The notes below the pieces were generated by a model. The model had not been told where the DNA came from, searched no databases, and saw only the letters and a list, made by a program, of their open reading frames with translations. DNA of 64,000 nucleotides from an uncultured Psychroserpens sp. GTDB lineage: Bacteria > Bacteroidota > Bacteroidia > Flavobacteriales > Flavobacteriaceae. Where the stretch lies: assembly GCF_947500255.1 (NCBI RefSeq), contig NZ_CANMRL010000001.1, positions 1,178,001-1,242,000 on the forward strand, written 5' to 3'. Shown piece after piece: positions 1-9,416 of the stretch. A program made the position numbers and the translations under genes. The number at the start of each line of letters is the position of its first letter. Within the stretch, counting starts at the first letter, position 1.

Positions 1-699
1 AGGAATACCAGAGCCTGGTGTTTGTACTACTATTTCCCAGTTTGACTCAGTACTTCCAGCTTGCCAAGTTATATCAGCAGAATCTATAGTAACATTAGTA
101 GCGGTAAGACTGGTAATATTTGGACAAGGAGGAGGTGTTTGAGAACTTATCGTAGGTGATTGAAAACAAAATCCCCATCCCCATATGCCATTATCATCAT
201 ATGAAACTCTATATCTAAAGTTGCTTAACTGATTAGCACTAAACCCTGATATGTTTAGTGGCGCAGAGGTAAAGCTTTCATATGCTCCAGAGCAAAAGTC
301 ATCGTTTGGAGGGTTAGAAGTCCCCGTAAGAGGGTCGCCCCAAACAACCCAAACGCCTGCATCTGCATCCCAGTATTGTATTGTTAGTAATTCTCCAATG
401 TTATTAAACACATAGCTTGATCCAACTGAAATCCAATTTTCTCCTGCGGCATTAGCTGCTGTTAAATTTATAACTGGTGATTCAGCTGCGATGTCATCGT
501 CATGACCATTTTGTGCATCGTCATCGTCATATGCAAAACTATTCACTTGTGTAGGATTTGCTTCAAATACTGCTGAATCAAATAAGTAATTACCAGTAAT
601 AGACCAATTAGGGTTAGGCCAGTTTGCTGGTTGGTTCAAGGTTTGGGAAAAACTAAAAAAGGCACTTAATATAAAAAGTGTTAGCGTAATTTTTTTCAT
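1..699 (-). CDS. Secreted fibronectin type III domain protein, partial (C-terminus beyond window)
   Basis: Reading down from an ATG at 697-699 the frame stays open for 233 codons to the window edge, so the 3' part is missing. The N-terminus is a clear signal peptide (MKKITLTLFILSAFFSFSQ). The next ~165 residues look like a beta-rich extracellular domain with Asp-rich stretches (DDDD, HDDD). The last visible part (ITSLTATNVTIDSADITW) is the beginning of a fibronectin type III domain. Such proteins in Flavobacteriaceae usually end in a T9SS sorting domain, but that end is not visible. It lies downstream of the FG-GAP gene on the same strand, separated by a terminator-like hairpin, so it is probably transcribed separately. 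Function unknown; exported surface protein is the safe call. Confidence 0.75.
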   Translation of the reverse strand, partial: MKKITLTLFILSAFFSFSQTLNQPANWPNPNWSITGNYLFDSAVFEANPTQVNSFAYDDDDAQNGHDDDIAAESPVINLTAANAAGENWISVGSSYVFNNIGELLTIQYWDADAGVWVVWGDPLTGTSNPPNDDFCSGAYESFTSAPLNISGFSANQLSNFRYRVSYDDNGIWGWGFCFQSPTISSQTPPPCPNITSLTATNVTIDSADITWQAGSTESNWEIVVQTPGSGIP

Positions 700-740
700 A
701 GGTTTTCAAGATTAATTAAGAAAAGGTTATAAAAGTAAGG

Positions 741-776
741 AAAAAGCCTCTAAATTATTAGTTTAGAGGCTTTTTT
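741..776 (-). terminator. Intrinsic terminator after the FG-GAP gene
   Basis: A near-perfect inverted repeat (AAAAAGCCTCTAAA and its complement) with a short AT-rich loop and T-runs on both sides. It lies just past the stop of the 779-2779 gene and upstream of the partial FN3 gene, so it most likely ends the minus-strand transcript. Confidence 0.75.
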
Positions 777-778
777 GT

Positions 779-2779
779 TTAGCTTTTGATGAATTTTTGA
801 CTCTTTATTGAAGTCCCCGATACAATTCTTAGAATATAGTTTCCTGGACTTAATTTGGAAACATCTATTGTAGGAGACTCTAATTTAGAATTCATAATTC
901 TTTTACCAGTAATATCAAATATTGAGTAGATGGTAGAGTCGTTTAACTCTAGGGATTCAATATTTATAACATCTTTAGCTGGGCTAGGATATATTATTAG
1001 TTCATCAGTTAATGAGTTTTCTAGGCCTAATGTTGCGCCTTCTTCGACTTCTAAAGGGGTGTTTATCGATGGATTGGTAACCGTATCGATAATTCCAGAT
1101 GGCCAATAAATAACAACACTGTTAATAGTTGTATCTGAACCAATACCAATATGTGTGTTTAAAGAATTCATATATCTAAAGCCATCACCACTTTTCACAT
1201 CTCTTATTCTTATTCCTGACGCTGTGTGAACTTCAACACGAGCTCCAATACCATCTACATTACTTACCGTTCCTACAGTATGAATTTTGATCCAGTTGTT
1301 ATTGCTTTCAGCATTATTGATGTATAAGTTTCCTGAATTGAAGGCATCTATATAACCATCATCATTTAAATCACCATATGCACCCGAACCAGGGAAAACA
1401 GTTGTATAAACATCGAAGGTCATATCACCATTTCCAAATAAAATGTTACCGCCAGAAACGAGGTCTAAGTTACCATCATTATCGAAGTCAAAAGTAACAG
1501 TCTCGGTAGAGTTACTTGTAAGTACAGTTACACCAGAACCAGCAGTGATATCGGTAAACATACCACTATCATTTCTCATAAGCTTATGTGCTCCAGAGCT
1601 AGCTCCAACAAATACATCCATGTCACCATCACTATCAAAATCTCCCCAAGCGGCAGACCATGTTTGCATTGGATCTGCTAAACCAATTGCAGCGGCATTT
1701 TCTGTATAATTTTCATTTCCATCATTGGTATGCATTTGATTTGTTCTACGTGCAGTTTCGCCACCACACTTAGCAATAAACATATCTAAATCTCTATCAT
1801 TATCATAATCAATCCAAATAGACCCATAGTTTCCACCAGAGGCATAATCTCCTAATCCGCCTTGGTTAAAGGTCAAGTTTCCACTACCATCATTCATATA
1901 ATACACATTAGGAGCAACATCATGACAAACAAAAGCATCTAAATTTCCATCATTGTTTATGTCAACAAAATTAGAACGTTGAGAGAAAACATCTTCCGGA
2001 CCAGAAATTTCAGTAAAACCTGTTCCTGTAGAATTTGCTCTCATAAATGTAACACCACTACCAGCACCATATAATAAATCGGTATAACCATTTTCGTCAT
2101 AATCTGCTGCTGCTAAACTCCAAGTAGGAAGAAAATCAGCACTTGGTGTTGTGATATTTTTTGTGGTAAAACTACCATCAGAATTTTGTTCTCTAATATT
2201 GACATTAGTTTGTGAAATAGAAACCATATCGTCTAAGAAATCACCATTCATATCAACAACAGCGATTCTATAAGTTCCAGAAGACCCAGAAGCTTGCGAC
2301 GTAAATGTTACTGGCATTGGCGGAGGTGGGGTGTAATTGATAGCTTCTAGACAGAAAGCTACATCAGAAAGTCCTGTGCCTTGGAAATCATAGATTTGAA
2401 TGACTAGATCGTCTCCAATAGTCCAACCATTAATGCTTTCTACGGCAAATGTATCTGTACATGCAATTTCGGTTAATCCATCAGAACTCCATACTACGAT
2501 CCCAGGATTTCCAGGGTTTTCAGAAGAGAAAAATAATCCATTAGTTGTTGCTGTCCATGTAAAAAACTGATCTCTACCAGACGTTCTACAAGATCCTTGA
2601 ACACCACTATCTGTAGTGCCATCTGTAGAAAAAGGCAGATTAAAAGTAGGAGAGCCACACCCTGTACCTTCAGCAGAAGGTGTAATTGGAATTGCTCCAG
2701 CGAAATTATCATTTGCAGGCTGTCCAAAAGATAAACTGCAACAAGCAAAAATTGTTAATACTAGTAATTTTGATTTCAT
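779..2779 (-). CDS. CRTAC1-type FG-GAP/VCBS repeat protein with T9SS sorting domain
   Basis: A 666-residue exported protein. It has a signal peptide (ends CCSLSFGQ), then a beta-sandwich-like region to about residue 150. Next come several FG-GAP/VCBS repeats with Ca-binding patterns such as DMNGDFLDD, DYDENGYTD, DINNDGNLD and DFDSDGDMD, predicted to fold as a beta-propeller. An ASPIC/UnbV domain follows (about residues 490-580, with GIGARVEVH and VVIYWPSG). The last ~75 residues are a type A T9SS sorting domain (IIYPSPAKDVINIES ... GNYILRIVSG ... KSQKFIKS). The protein should be secreted by T9SS and anchored or released at the cell surface. Its start is 15 bases from the stop of the upstream diheme lipoprotein gene, so the two are probably co-transcribed. 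The substrate or partner is unknown. Confidence 0.85.
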   Translation of the reverse strand: MKSKLLVLTIFACCSLSFGQPANDNFAGAIPITPSAEGTGCGSPTFNLPFSTDGTTDSGVQGSCRTSGRDQFFTWTATTNGLFFSSENPGNPGIVVWSSDGLTEIACTDTFAVESINGWTIGDDLVIQIYDFQGTGLSDVAFCLEAINYTPPPPMPVTFTSQASGSSGTYRIAVVDMNGDFLDDMVSISQTNVNIREQNSDGSFTTKNITTPSADFLPTWSLAAADYDENGYTDLLYGAGSGVTFMRANSTGTGFTEISGPEDVFSQRSNFVDINNDGNLDAFVCHDVAPNVYYMNDGSGNLTFNQGGLGDYASGGNYGSIWIDYDNDRDLDMFIAKCGGETARRTNQMHTNDGNENYTENAAAIGLADPMQTWSAAWGDFDSDGDMDVFVGASSGAHKLMRNDSGMFTDITAGSGVTVLTSNSTETVTFDFDNDGNLDLVSGGNILFGNGDMTFDVYTTVFPGSGAYGDLNDDGYIDAFNSGNLYINNAESNNNWIKIHTVGTVSNVDGIGARVEVHTASGIRIRDVKSGDGFRYMNSLNTHIGIGSDTTINSVVIYWPSGIIDTVTNPSINTPLEVEEGATLGLENSLTDELIIYPSPAKDVINIESLELNDSTIYSIFDITGKRIMNSKLESPTIDVSKLSPGNYILRIVSGTSIKSQKFIKS

Positions 2780-2794
2780 AACTCTTTATTTAAT

Positions 2795-4162
2795 TTATTC
2801 ACATTCTCCGTTAAGAGAATTTATCCATTCTTCGATTAATCTAACACCTTCATCGTGTTTTAATGTTCTTCCTAAAAGTGGCATTCTGTTTTGTTCTTCG
2901 GTAGAGTTAATTCTAAATCGAAGTACAGAAGCATTTATATCTCCAGGAACTACGATATGTGTTGTTCCAGCAATTTGAGTATCTGGAGTAACACATAATC
3001 CTTTATTTGTATCATCATCATTTTCATTAAAAGCAAATCGCATAGGTCTATATTCGCAATAGCTTTCTTCAGAGTGACAATGTGCACAATTAATATCTAA
3101 GTAAGAGCGTACTCTTAATTCTAGGTCTAATGATTCATCATCCCATTTTACTGTAGAGACGATAGATGTTGGAAGATTATCTTCTAGATATCCAACATTA
3201 ATCCATTTTTGTAATTGATTAGAAACACCATCAGTATAGGCAAGGTCTCTATTTAGGTTTTGTGGTTTTGGCCCAATAGGTAATGGTGTTCCAAACTTGT
3301 TATGACATGTAAAACATTCATTCCTTGATGGAATTCGGTATGTTGCATTATAAGGCACTCCATTTTCGATCCATTCAACATCTGTAAAACTTCCAGCGTT
3401 GGTAAATGTTGCTTCAGTTTGATCATCATTCCAAACATACTTTGCAAAATCCCACCCTTCTTCAGTCATATACATCAATCGTGTTTCAATGATTCTAGTA
3501 GTATTGCTTGGTTGCACATTATCATAATAGAAATTCTTTATAAGTACAGCGCCCAGAGGGAAATCTAAAGGTGTAAAATCACTATTGTAATTTGCTTTTG
3601 TTCCGTCAGGCATCCACACAAAACGTTTTTTGTGAGCGTAATCTGTAAACAATGTAGAATTTAAATTATAAGGTAAAACGCCATATACTGGGTCTAAATC
3701 TTTCATTTCACCGTCAAAGAAATTGTATTCTGAAAGGGTTGCATAAGGAATCTCTCCTAAATCGAAATTAACTGGAGAAGTAGGTGTTACAGTAACCATA
3801 ACTGTTCCTGTTGCACAATTGTTATTGTCATTACAAATGGTGTATTGAAACGTATCATTTCCTACAAAGTCTGCATTTGGAGTGTACATAATAACATCAT
3901 CAGACGGGTTGTTGGGTGTTGAATTGGGGTCAAGAATTTGAGTTGTCCCATTTTGAGAATTTTGAGCAGAAAGTGTTCCAAGTTCTGGAACATTTGTGTC
4001 GTTTGATAATACGTCAATTATGATTGAATTATTTTGAGATACCTCTGCAGAATCTGCGTTAGCTTCAATAGCTATAGGCACATAATTATCATCCTCACTA
4101 CAAGAGTAGATTATTGTAATAAGTATAAATATGTTAAGTAATTTCAGGTGATTTTTTAACAT
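2795..4162 (-). CDS. Diheme c-type cytochrome-like lipoprotein (SO2930 type) with cadherin-like N-terminal domain
   Basis: 455 residues. The N-terminus is a lipoprotein signal with Cys at about residue 21 (IIYSCSEDD). Residues ~35-130 form a bacterial Ig/cadherin-like domain (VLSNDT, YTPNADFVGNDTFQYTICN). The C-terminal ~320 residues resemble the SO2930-type family of conserved diheme proteins, which begins LGEIPYATLSEYNFF and carries two heme c motifs, CFTCH (~282-286) and CAHCH (~357-361). Distal ligands would be later Met residues such as that in NRMPLLGR; this is inference. Covalent heme attachment implies a periplasmic or outer-membrane location and a redox role. It is the first gene of a likely two-gene unit with the CRTAC1-type protein. 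The substrate is unknown. Confidence 0.8.
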   Translation of the reverse strand: MLKNHLKLLNIFILITIIYSCSEDDNYVPIAIEANADSAEVSQNNSIIIDVLSNDTNVPELGTLSAQNSQNGTTQILDPNSTPNNPSDDVIMYTPNADFVGNDTFQYTICNDNNNCATGTVMVTVTPTSPVNFDLGEIPYATLSEYNFFDGEMKDLDPVYGVLPYNLNSTLFTDYAHKKRFVWMPDGTKANYNSDFTPLDFPLGAVLIKNFYYDNVQPSNTTRIIETRLMYMTEEGWDFAKYVWNDDQTEATFTNAGSFTDVEWIENGVPYNATYRIPSRNECFTCHNKFGTPLPIGPKPQNLNRDLAYTDGVSNQLQKWINVGYLEDNLPTSIVSTVKWDDESLDLELRVRSYLDINCAHCHSEESYCEYRPMRFAFNENDDDTNKGLCVTPDTQIAGTTHIVVPGDINASVLRFRINSTEEQNRMPLLGRTLKHDEGVRLIEEWINSLNGECE

Positions 4163-4392
4163 TTATAGTAAAATTTGGATAGTAAATATAGTTACAAAGC
4201 CATCAATCCTTACAATTAATTAGTTGTAATACACTTTTTATCAGACAACAAGAGTCCAAATGCTAAAAAAATCTGCAAATATTATTAGCTGGTTAGGAAC
4301 TTTGCAAAGTTTATACTAATTAAACAACTTAAAAGCAAAAAACCCTACTTTAATTTTAGAATTATTCATAATAACTTAATCGCTCAAGCTAC

Positions 4393-5160
4393 TTACTTTT
4401 TTTTGAGCATTGAACGCAGTTTTCTTAAATTGAAAAAACCAATGAGTTTTTCGGTAGTGTTGAGTCCAATAAGTTTTATGATTTCTAACCGAAGAACGTT
4501 AGAGAGTGAGAACCATGAATGGTTGTAATAATGAATGGTATACGTCTTTTTTGATTTTGAAATTTTACGCGTTTGATGATTTTTAGGACTGAAGTATTCG
4601 TAAGGGAATAAGAATAAGGAGCCTTCATTTTTAATCAGGTCACGAATGTTATCTACTTCATCAGATTTAAGATGTATAATTTTTCTCTTTTTCTCAATTT
4701 GAGTTTGCATGATAATCGGCAAAGTCTCTTGATCAAAACTACCGTCTTCTTTTATAAAAGATCTATCATCATAATAATTTAAACAGGTTTGAAGCCAATC
4801 GGTTCCTTTTTCAGCACCAAAAATAGCTGCTTCAACATCATTATCAAACTGAACTCCAATAAAGTAAGGTAGGTCAAGAAGATCGTCAAACTTTTTTAAA
4901 ACTTCAACATCCATATCTAAATAGATACCACCATGCGTATAAACAGCATGTAACCTAATATAATCTGCAGCAAAAGCGTATTGTTTAGCCTCAAAAGCTT
5001 GCTTGGTCCATGTTGTTGAATTAACATCAAAACGTTCGGTATTCCATAACCTCAATTCGTAATCTGGAAGTTTCTTTTTCCAAGAATCAAGATATTTTTT
5101 AATCGACTTTGGATACTCGTCATTACTTAGCCAGCAAAAGTGAATAATTTTTGGAATCAT
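4393..5160 (-). CDS. Glycosyltransferase family 32 (capsular polysaccharide-type sugar transferase)
   Basis: 255 residues, beginning MIPKIIHFCWL as is typical of GT32 enzymes. A DxD motif (LDMDVEV, D82 and D84) binds the metal and nucleotide sugar. It is preceded by the family signature AADYIRLHAVYTHGGIY. The enzyme would transfer a hexose from a nucleotide sugar to a glycan or lipid acceptor in the cytoplasm. It is not inside a polysaccharide cluster: the neighbours are asd and the diheme lipoprotein, so the acceptor cannot be inferred. The 230 bases between it and the upstream neighbour at 4162 contain no gene that I can see. Confidence 0.85.
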   Translation of the reverse strand: MIPKIIHFCWLSNDEYPKSIKKYLDSWKKKLPDYELRLWNTERFDVNSTTWTKQAFEAKQYAFAADYIRLHAVYTHGGIYLDMDVEVLKKFDDLLDLPYFIGVQFDNDVEAAIFGAEKGTDWLQTCLNYYDDRSFIKEDGSFDQETLPIIMQTQIEKKRKIIHLKSDEVDNIRDLIKNEGSLFLFPYEYFSPKNHQTRKISKSKKTYTIHYYNHSWFSLSNVLRLEIIKLIGLNTTEKLIGFFNLRKLRSMLKKK

Positions 5161-5209
5161 AATTGTATCTTTAGCAGTATTTTACTTACTAAAGTTACAA
5201 TATAATTAC

Positions 5210-6199
5210 TTAAACCAAGTTATTTGCAACTAAATGTTCGGCAATTTGGATGGTGTTGGTTGCAGCTCCTTTTCTAAGGTTGTCACTTACTATCCATAGG
5301 TTTAAAGAATTAGGTTGCGAAGAGTCACGACGAATTCTTCCAACAAATACATCATCTTTTCCATTAGCATAAATAGGCATTGGATATGTATTAACATCTA
5401 CATTATCTTGAACAACAACACCTGGTGTATCATTAAGTAACTGTCTTACTTCATGAACATTAAAGTCGTTTTCAAACTCAACGTTTACAGCCTCACTATG
5501 TCCACCAGCAGTTGGAATTCTTACGGCTGTTGCAGTTACAGCAATAGTGCGATCGTCTAATATTTTTTGAGTTTCACGAACCAATTTCATTTCTTCTTTA
5601 GTATACCCATTTTCTTCAAATACATCACAGTGCGGAATAGCATTCTGGTGAATAGGATATGGATAAGCCATCTCGCCTTTAACTCCCGCGAGTTCGTTTT
5701 CTAATTGCCTCACTGCTTTTACACCTGTTCCAGTTATGGATTGATATGTAGACACGACTATACGTTTGATCTTATATTTTTTGTGAAGCGGAGCTAAAGC
5801 CACAACCATTTGTATTGTAGAACAATTAGGGTTGGCAATAATCTTGTCTGTTGTTGTTAATTTATGAGCATTAATTTCTGGCACGACTAATTGTTTGGAA
5901 TGGTCCATTCGCCAAGCCGAAGAATTATCAATTACAGTAATACCTGCTTCTGCAAACTTTGGAGCCCATTCTAAAGAGGTGTTACCTCCAGCCGAAAATA
6001 AAGCCAGATTAGGTTTCATATTAATAGCATCTTGCATCCCAACTACTTTATAGTCGTTCCCTTTATATGAAATTAATTTACCAATTGATCGTTCTGAAGC
6101 AACAGGAATTAATTCTGAAACAGGAAAATTGCGTTCTTCTAGAACTTTGAGCATGACTTCGCCAACAAGACCTGTGGCACCAACAACAGCTACTCTCAT
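5210..6199 (-). CDS. asd: Aspartate-semialdehyde dehydrogenase
   Basis: 329 residues, full length. It reduces aspartyl-4-phosphate to aspartate semialdehyde with NADPH, the branch point to lysine/diaminopimelate, threonine and methionine. A nucleotide-binding glycine motif (GATGLVG, residues 7-13) starts the protein. The catalytic Cys is in NPNCST (C126) and the active-site His is in AGGHSEAV (H234). The start is the only sensible ATG for the Rossmann fold. mscL, alr and tdk follow in the upstream direction on the same strand; the asd/mscL gap contains a terminator, so asd probably has its own promoter. Nothing odd was seen. Confidence 0.97.
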   Translation of the reverse strand: MRVAVVGATGLVGEVMLKVLEERNFPVSELIPVASERSIGKLISYKGNDYKVVGMQDAINMKPNLALFSAGGNTSLEWAPKFAEAGITVIDNSSAWRMDHSKQLVVPEINAHKLTTTDKIIANPNCSTIQMVVALAPLHKKYKIKRIVVSTYQSITGTGVKAVRQLENELAGVKGEMAYPYPIHQNAIPHCDVFEENGYTKEEMKLVRETQKILDDRTIAVTATAVRIPTAGGHSEAVNVEFENDFNVHEVRQLLNDTPGVVVQDNVDVNTYPMPIYANGKDDVFVGRIRRDSSQPNSLNLWIVSDNLRKGAATNTIQIAEHLVANNLV

Positions 6200-6269
6200 A
6201 AGAAAAAAATTACGTGTTTTATAGAGGCAAATGTAGTTATTAAATCAATTTGAGTTCTAAAAAAAAGCA

Positions 6270-6301
6270 TAAAAAAACCGCTTCAATTTTGAAGCGGTTA
6301 A
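6270..6301 (-). terminator. Intrinsic terminator after mscL
   Basis: A 9-bp perfect stem (AACCGCTTC / GAAGCGGTT) with loop AATTTT. On the minus strand it is followed by seven T residues. It sits 35 bases past the mscL stop and ahead of asd. Confidence 0.8.
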
Positions 6302-6335
6302 AGTTAAAATATATAGTGTAGCGATTAGTTACATC

Positions 6336-6737
6336 TTATTTTTTCAATGAATCTCTGATTTCAGTTAATAAATCAATTTCAGATGGTCCTGCAGGAGCTT
6401 CTGGCTCAGCTGGTTTTTTAGTCTTATTATAAGCCTTAACAATCATAAACATTACAAGTCCAACAATTAATAAGTTGATGATTGTGTTAATCCATGCACC
6501 ATAGCGTATAGCGTTCTCAGGTGTAGTTACATTTCCATCTCCATCCATTACAGCTGGTGAAAGTACATGTTTCATACTTGCAAAGTCCATTCCTCCAGCA
6601 AAATTACCAACAATTGGCATTACAATGTCATTAACAAAGCCGTTAACAACAAGCCCTACTGCACCAGCCATAATTACAGCAACTGCAAAATCGATGACAT
6701 TTCCTGTCATGATAAAATTCTTAAATTCTTTCAACAT
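6336..6737 (-). CDS. mscL: Large-conductance mechanosensitive channel MscL
   Basis: 133 residues, the usual MscL size. The N-terminal amphipathic helix and TM1 (FKNFIMTGNVIDFAVAVIMA, residues 5-24) carry the hallmark pattern of the family. A periplasmic loop containing MKHVLSPAVMDGDGNVTTPENA separates it from TM2 (~85-105, INTIINLLIVGLVMFMIV). The C-terminal helix contains PAEPEAPAGPSEIDLLTEIRD. The channel opens under membrane tension to release solutes on hypo-osmotic shock. It lies 75 bases downstream of alr on the same strand and is followed by a strong terminator. Confidence 0.97.
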   Translation of the reverse strand: MLKEFKNFIMTGNVIDFAVAVIMAGAVGLVVNGFVNDIVMPIVGNFAGGMDFASMKHVLSPAVMDGDGNVTTPENAIRYGAWINTIINLLIVGLVMFMIVKAYNKTKKPAEPEAPAGPSEIDLLTEIRDSLKK

Positions 6738-6811
6738 AATTTATATATTAAGTTAGTTATTAGAACCCTAAAATAACTAAAAAAATAATATGTTAAAAAA
6801 AACCTAATGCT

Positions 6812-7918
6812 TTATTTTAAGATAATACGCTTAACACGTTGAGAAATGGCTGTAATTATTTCGTATGAAATGGTATCTGCTGTTTGTGCAAATTTTGAGG
6901 CGTCAGATTGTTTTCCGAAGATAATCACTTCATCTCCTTCTTGGCATTCTATATGGCTAATATTAACCATAATCATGTCCATACATACATTACCTATTAT
7001 TGGCGCTTTTTTGCCATTAACAATCACAAATCCTTTTTCATGTCCGTAGTGTCTTCCAATACCATCGGCATGACCAATAGGGATTGTGGCTGTTTTTTCA
7101 AAACCACTGCTTATATAAGCTCTATTATAGCCTACACTTTCTCCTTTTTCAATCCTATGAATTTGAGAAATAATAGATTTTAAAGTTGCAACAGGTTTAA
7201 GATTTTTATTTTCTTTTTCAGAATTCCCAAAACCATATAGACCAATTCCAGTTCTCACCATGTCGAGATGTGCATCGGGATAATTAATAATTCCAGAGGT
7301 ATTTGTCAAATGGGACATAGGTTGATATCCGATAGCTTTTGAAAAATTCTCTGCTATACTTTTAAAGCTTTTAATTTGTGTTTCTGTGAATTCTTTTTCG
7401 TTTAAATCCTCACTGGCAGCCAAATGAGAAAACAACGATTTTACTTTTATTGACGAGGTGTTTTCAAGTTTTGAAACGATATAATCAACATCATTTTCCC
7501 AAAAACCTAGACGATTCAAACCTGTATTGAATTTAATGTGTACAGGATAATTGGTTTGGTGTTCTTCTGTAGCAATAGCAATAAACTCATTTAAAACTTT
7601 TGCATTGTATAGGCTTGGTTCTAAACAGCGTTCAATTAAGGTTTTAAAATTTACTGCTTGAGGATGTAGTACTAAAATTGGTGTTGTAATTCCAGCATCA
7701 CGTAATGCAACACCTTCACTAACATAGGCAACAGCAAAATAATCGACCTCTAAATCCTGAAGATATTTTGCAATAACATTGGCGTCGCTACCATAAGCAA
7801 AGGCTTTAACAACAGCTAAAATTTTGGTATTACTTTTAAGTTTAGACTTGAGGTACTCGAAATTATGTTTGAGTGCTTTTAGGTCTATTTCTAAAACAGT
7901 TTCTTTAGCTTTGGGCAT
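6812..7918 (-). CDS. alr: Alanine racemase
   Basis: About 368 residues from the chosen ATG ([16 protein letters not shown]). A longer reading from 7957 would overlap tdk by ~50 bases and adds no family-like residues. The PLP lysine is K38 in [11 protein letters not shown]; the usual VKADAYG has F in place of D here. The second catalytic residue is the Tyr in SVGYNRAY (Y264). It interconverts L- and D-alanine for peptidoglycan. The start overlaps the 3' end of tdk by 14 bases, so translation is probably coupled. Confidence 0.95.
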   Translation of the reverse strand: MPKAKETVLEIDLKALKHNFEYLKSKLKSNTKILAVVKAFAYGSDANVIAKYLQDLEVDYFAVAYVSEGVALRDAGITTPILVLHPQAVNFKTLIERCLEPSLYNAKVLNEFIAIATEEHQTNYPVHIKFNTGLNRLGFWENDVDYIVSKLENTSSIKVKSLFSHLAASEDLNEKEFTETQIKSFKSIAENFSKAIGYQPMSHLTNTSGIINYPDAHLDMVRTGIGLYGFGNSEKENKNLKPVATLKSIISQIHRIEKGESVGYNRAYISSGFEKTATIPIGHADGIGRHYGHEKGFVIVNGKKAPIIGNVCMDMIMVNISHIECQEGDEVIIFGKQSDASKFAQTADTISYEIITAISQRVKRIILK

Positions 7919-8558
7919 TGGTTTTACTGTCTTTATTAGAAACTTCTTCAGCATCATTAACCTTCATATGTCGAATTTTATCGCGTAACATCGCTTTGTA
8001 AAAAGCAGCACGACTTAAAGGCTCATATTCATCAACTTCTCCTAGTAAAACGAGAGCATCACTAGTAGCTTTACGATAACTATATTGGGCTAAGTTTCCT
8101 GTTCTGGTACAAATAGCATGTACTTTAGTAACGTATTCTGCCGTAGCCATTAAATTAGGCATAGGACCAAATGGGTTGCCTTTAAAATCCATATCTAAAC
8201 CAGCTACAATAACACGAATACCTTTGTTGGCAAGGTCATTACAAACTCTTACAATCTCATCATCAAAAAATTGAGCTTCATCAATTCCAACTACATCGCA
8301 ACCATCTGCTAAAATGGGAATATTTGCAGCTGCAGGAACAGGTGTGGATCTAATTTCATTAGAATCATGAGAAACCACCATATCTTCATCGTAACGAACA
8401 TCAACAGCAGGTTTAAAGATTTCAACCTTTTGTCTTGCAAATTGCGCACGTTTGAGTCTGCGAATCAATTCTTCGGTTTTACCAGAGAACATTGAACCGC
8501 AAATGACTTCAATCCATCCAAATTGTTCTTTATGATTTACTGTATTTTCGAGAAACAT
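7905..8558 (-). CDS. tdk: Thymidine kinase
   Basis: 217 residues, type II (tetrameric) thymidine kinase. The Walker A loop is GSMFSGKT (residues 21-28). The DE motif is VGIDEAQFF, where Glu is the catalytic base. The lasso region contains [18 protein letters not shown]. Only one Cys of the usual structural zinc pair is visible in the lasso (CTRTG). It phosphorylates thymidine to dTMP in the salvage pathway. Its 3' end overlaps alr. The upstream gene is divergent, so the promoter lies in 8559-8661. Confidence 0.95.
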   Translation of the reverse strand: MFLENTVNHKEQFGWIEVICGSMFSGKTEELIRRLKRAQFARQKVEIFKPAVDVRYDEDMVVSHDSNEIRSTPVPAAANIPILADGCDVVGIDEAQFFDDEIVRVCNDLANKGIRVIVAGLDMDFKGNPFGPMPNLMATAEYVTKVHAICTRTGNLAQYSYRKATSDALVLLGEVDEYEPLSRAAFYKAMLRDKIRHMKVNDAEEVSNKDSKTNAQS

Positions 8559-8661
8559 TTTGTAATTTTAACACTAAAACTCACCTTAAGTTCGTTTTGT
8601 ATAAAGGTGGCGTAAATTTATTAAAAAACAAAAACCTATTTGGGAATAAAAAATAAAAGTT

Positions 8662-9396
8662 ATGAAGAAGAAGCTGGAAGCAGATTTAATTAGTATTGCA
8701 CATAGAATTTTAAAGCTTAAAGGAAAGGAAGATGTTGTGAAATTGCATGCTGAGGTTTCTGCGTTGTATGAAAAATTAAGTGTTCTCAAGTTTGCAAATG
8801 AGAATTTTGAAGGTGACTTACCAACAATAGGAAGCAACTCTTCATTCTTCGGGATGTTAGATACAGCTTTCAATAACAAGGTGAGTGACAATATAGAAAT
8901 TGAGGATAAGATTTATGTTAATCTAGATGAAAAGGAAGACGACCATATCTATGAACCAGTCATGGAAAAAATTAAAGATATGGTGGCTCAAATGCCTCAA
9001 GAATCACAACAAGTTGATGAGATGGTTGAAACGGCAGTTGCAGAGCAACCTAAACATGAAACACATCTTGAAGATATCACGGCAGGTTTTGAAGATATTC
9101 CCGTTTTTGAGCCAGTATCGGAGTCCAACGAAAACCTAAGAAAATCATTAAATGATAAACTTAAAAATGGTGGACTAAATATTGGTCTTAATGACAAATT
9201 AGCGTTTATAAAACATCTTTTTAATGGCAAAATTGAAGATTATGAGCGTGTATTGTCTCAATTAAAAACAACTAATTCCTTTAAAGAAGCGTCTCACCTT
9301 ATAAAAGATATAGTTAAACCCGATTATAATAATTGGGAAGGAAAAGAAGAGTTTGAGGAACGCTTTTTATCTATTGTAGAGCGTAAGTTCGATTAA
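8662..9396 (+). CDS. Conserved flavobacterial protein of unknown function
   Basis: 244 residues, no signal peptide and no membrane segment, so probably cytoplasmic. Three parts are visible. An N-terminal helical region of ~50 residues (LISIAHRILKLKGKEDVVKLHAEVSALYEKL in part) is followed by a linker rich in Asp, Glu and Gln (~75-140). The C-terminal part (~165-244) looks like a compact helical domain (LNDKLAFIKHLFNGKIEDYE ... DYNNWEGKEEFEERF). I recognise it as a protein commonly found next to tdk/alr in Flavobacteriaceae but know no function for it. It diverges from tdk, and a DoxX-like gene follows 20 bases later. Confidence 0.8.
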   Translation: MKKKLEADLISIAHRILKLKGKEDVVKLHAEVSALYEKLSVLKFANENFEGDLPTIGSNSSFFGMLDTAFNNKVSDNIEIEDKIYVNLDEKEDDHIYEPVMEKIKDMVAQMPQESQQVDEMVETAVAEQPKHETHLEDITAGFEDIPVFEPVSESNENLRKSLNDKLKNGGLNIGLNDKLAFIKHLFNGKIEDYERVLSQLKTTNSFKEASHLIKDIVKPDYNNWEGKEEFEERFLSIVERKFD

Positions 9397-9416
9397 GGTT
9401 TTTCGACTACCATCAA

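Noticed and set aside
1443-1709. Open frame on the plus strand within the FG-GAP gene
   Set aside because: It is an antisense shadow of the repeat-rich gene, with no homology-like features or start signals. The same applies to the other short opposite-strand frames in the window.
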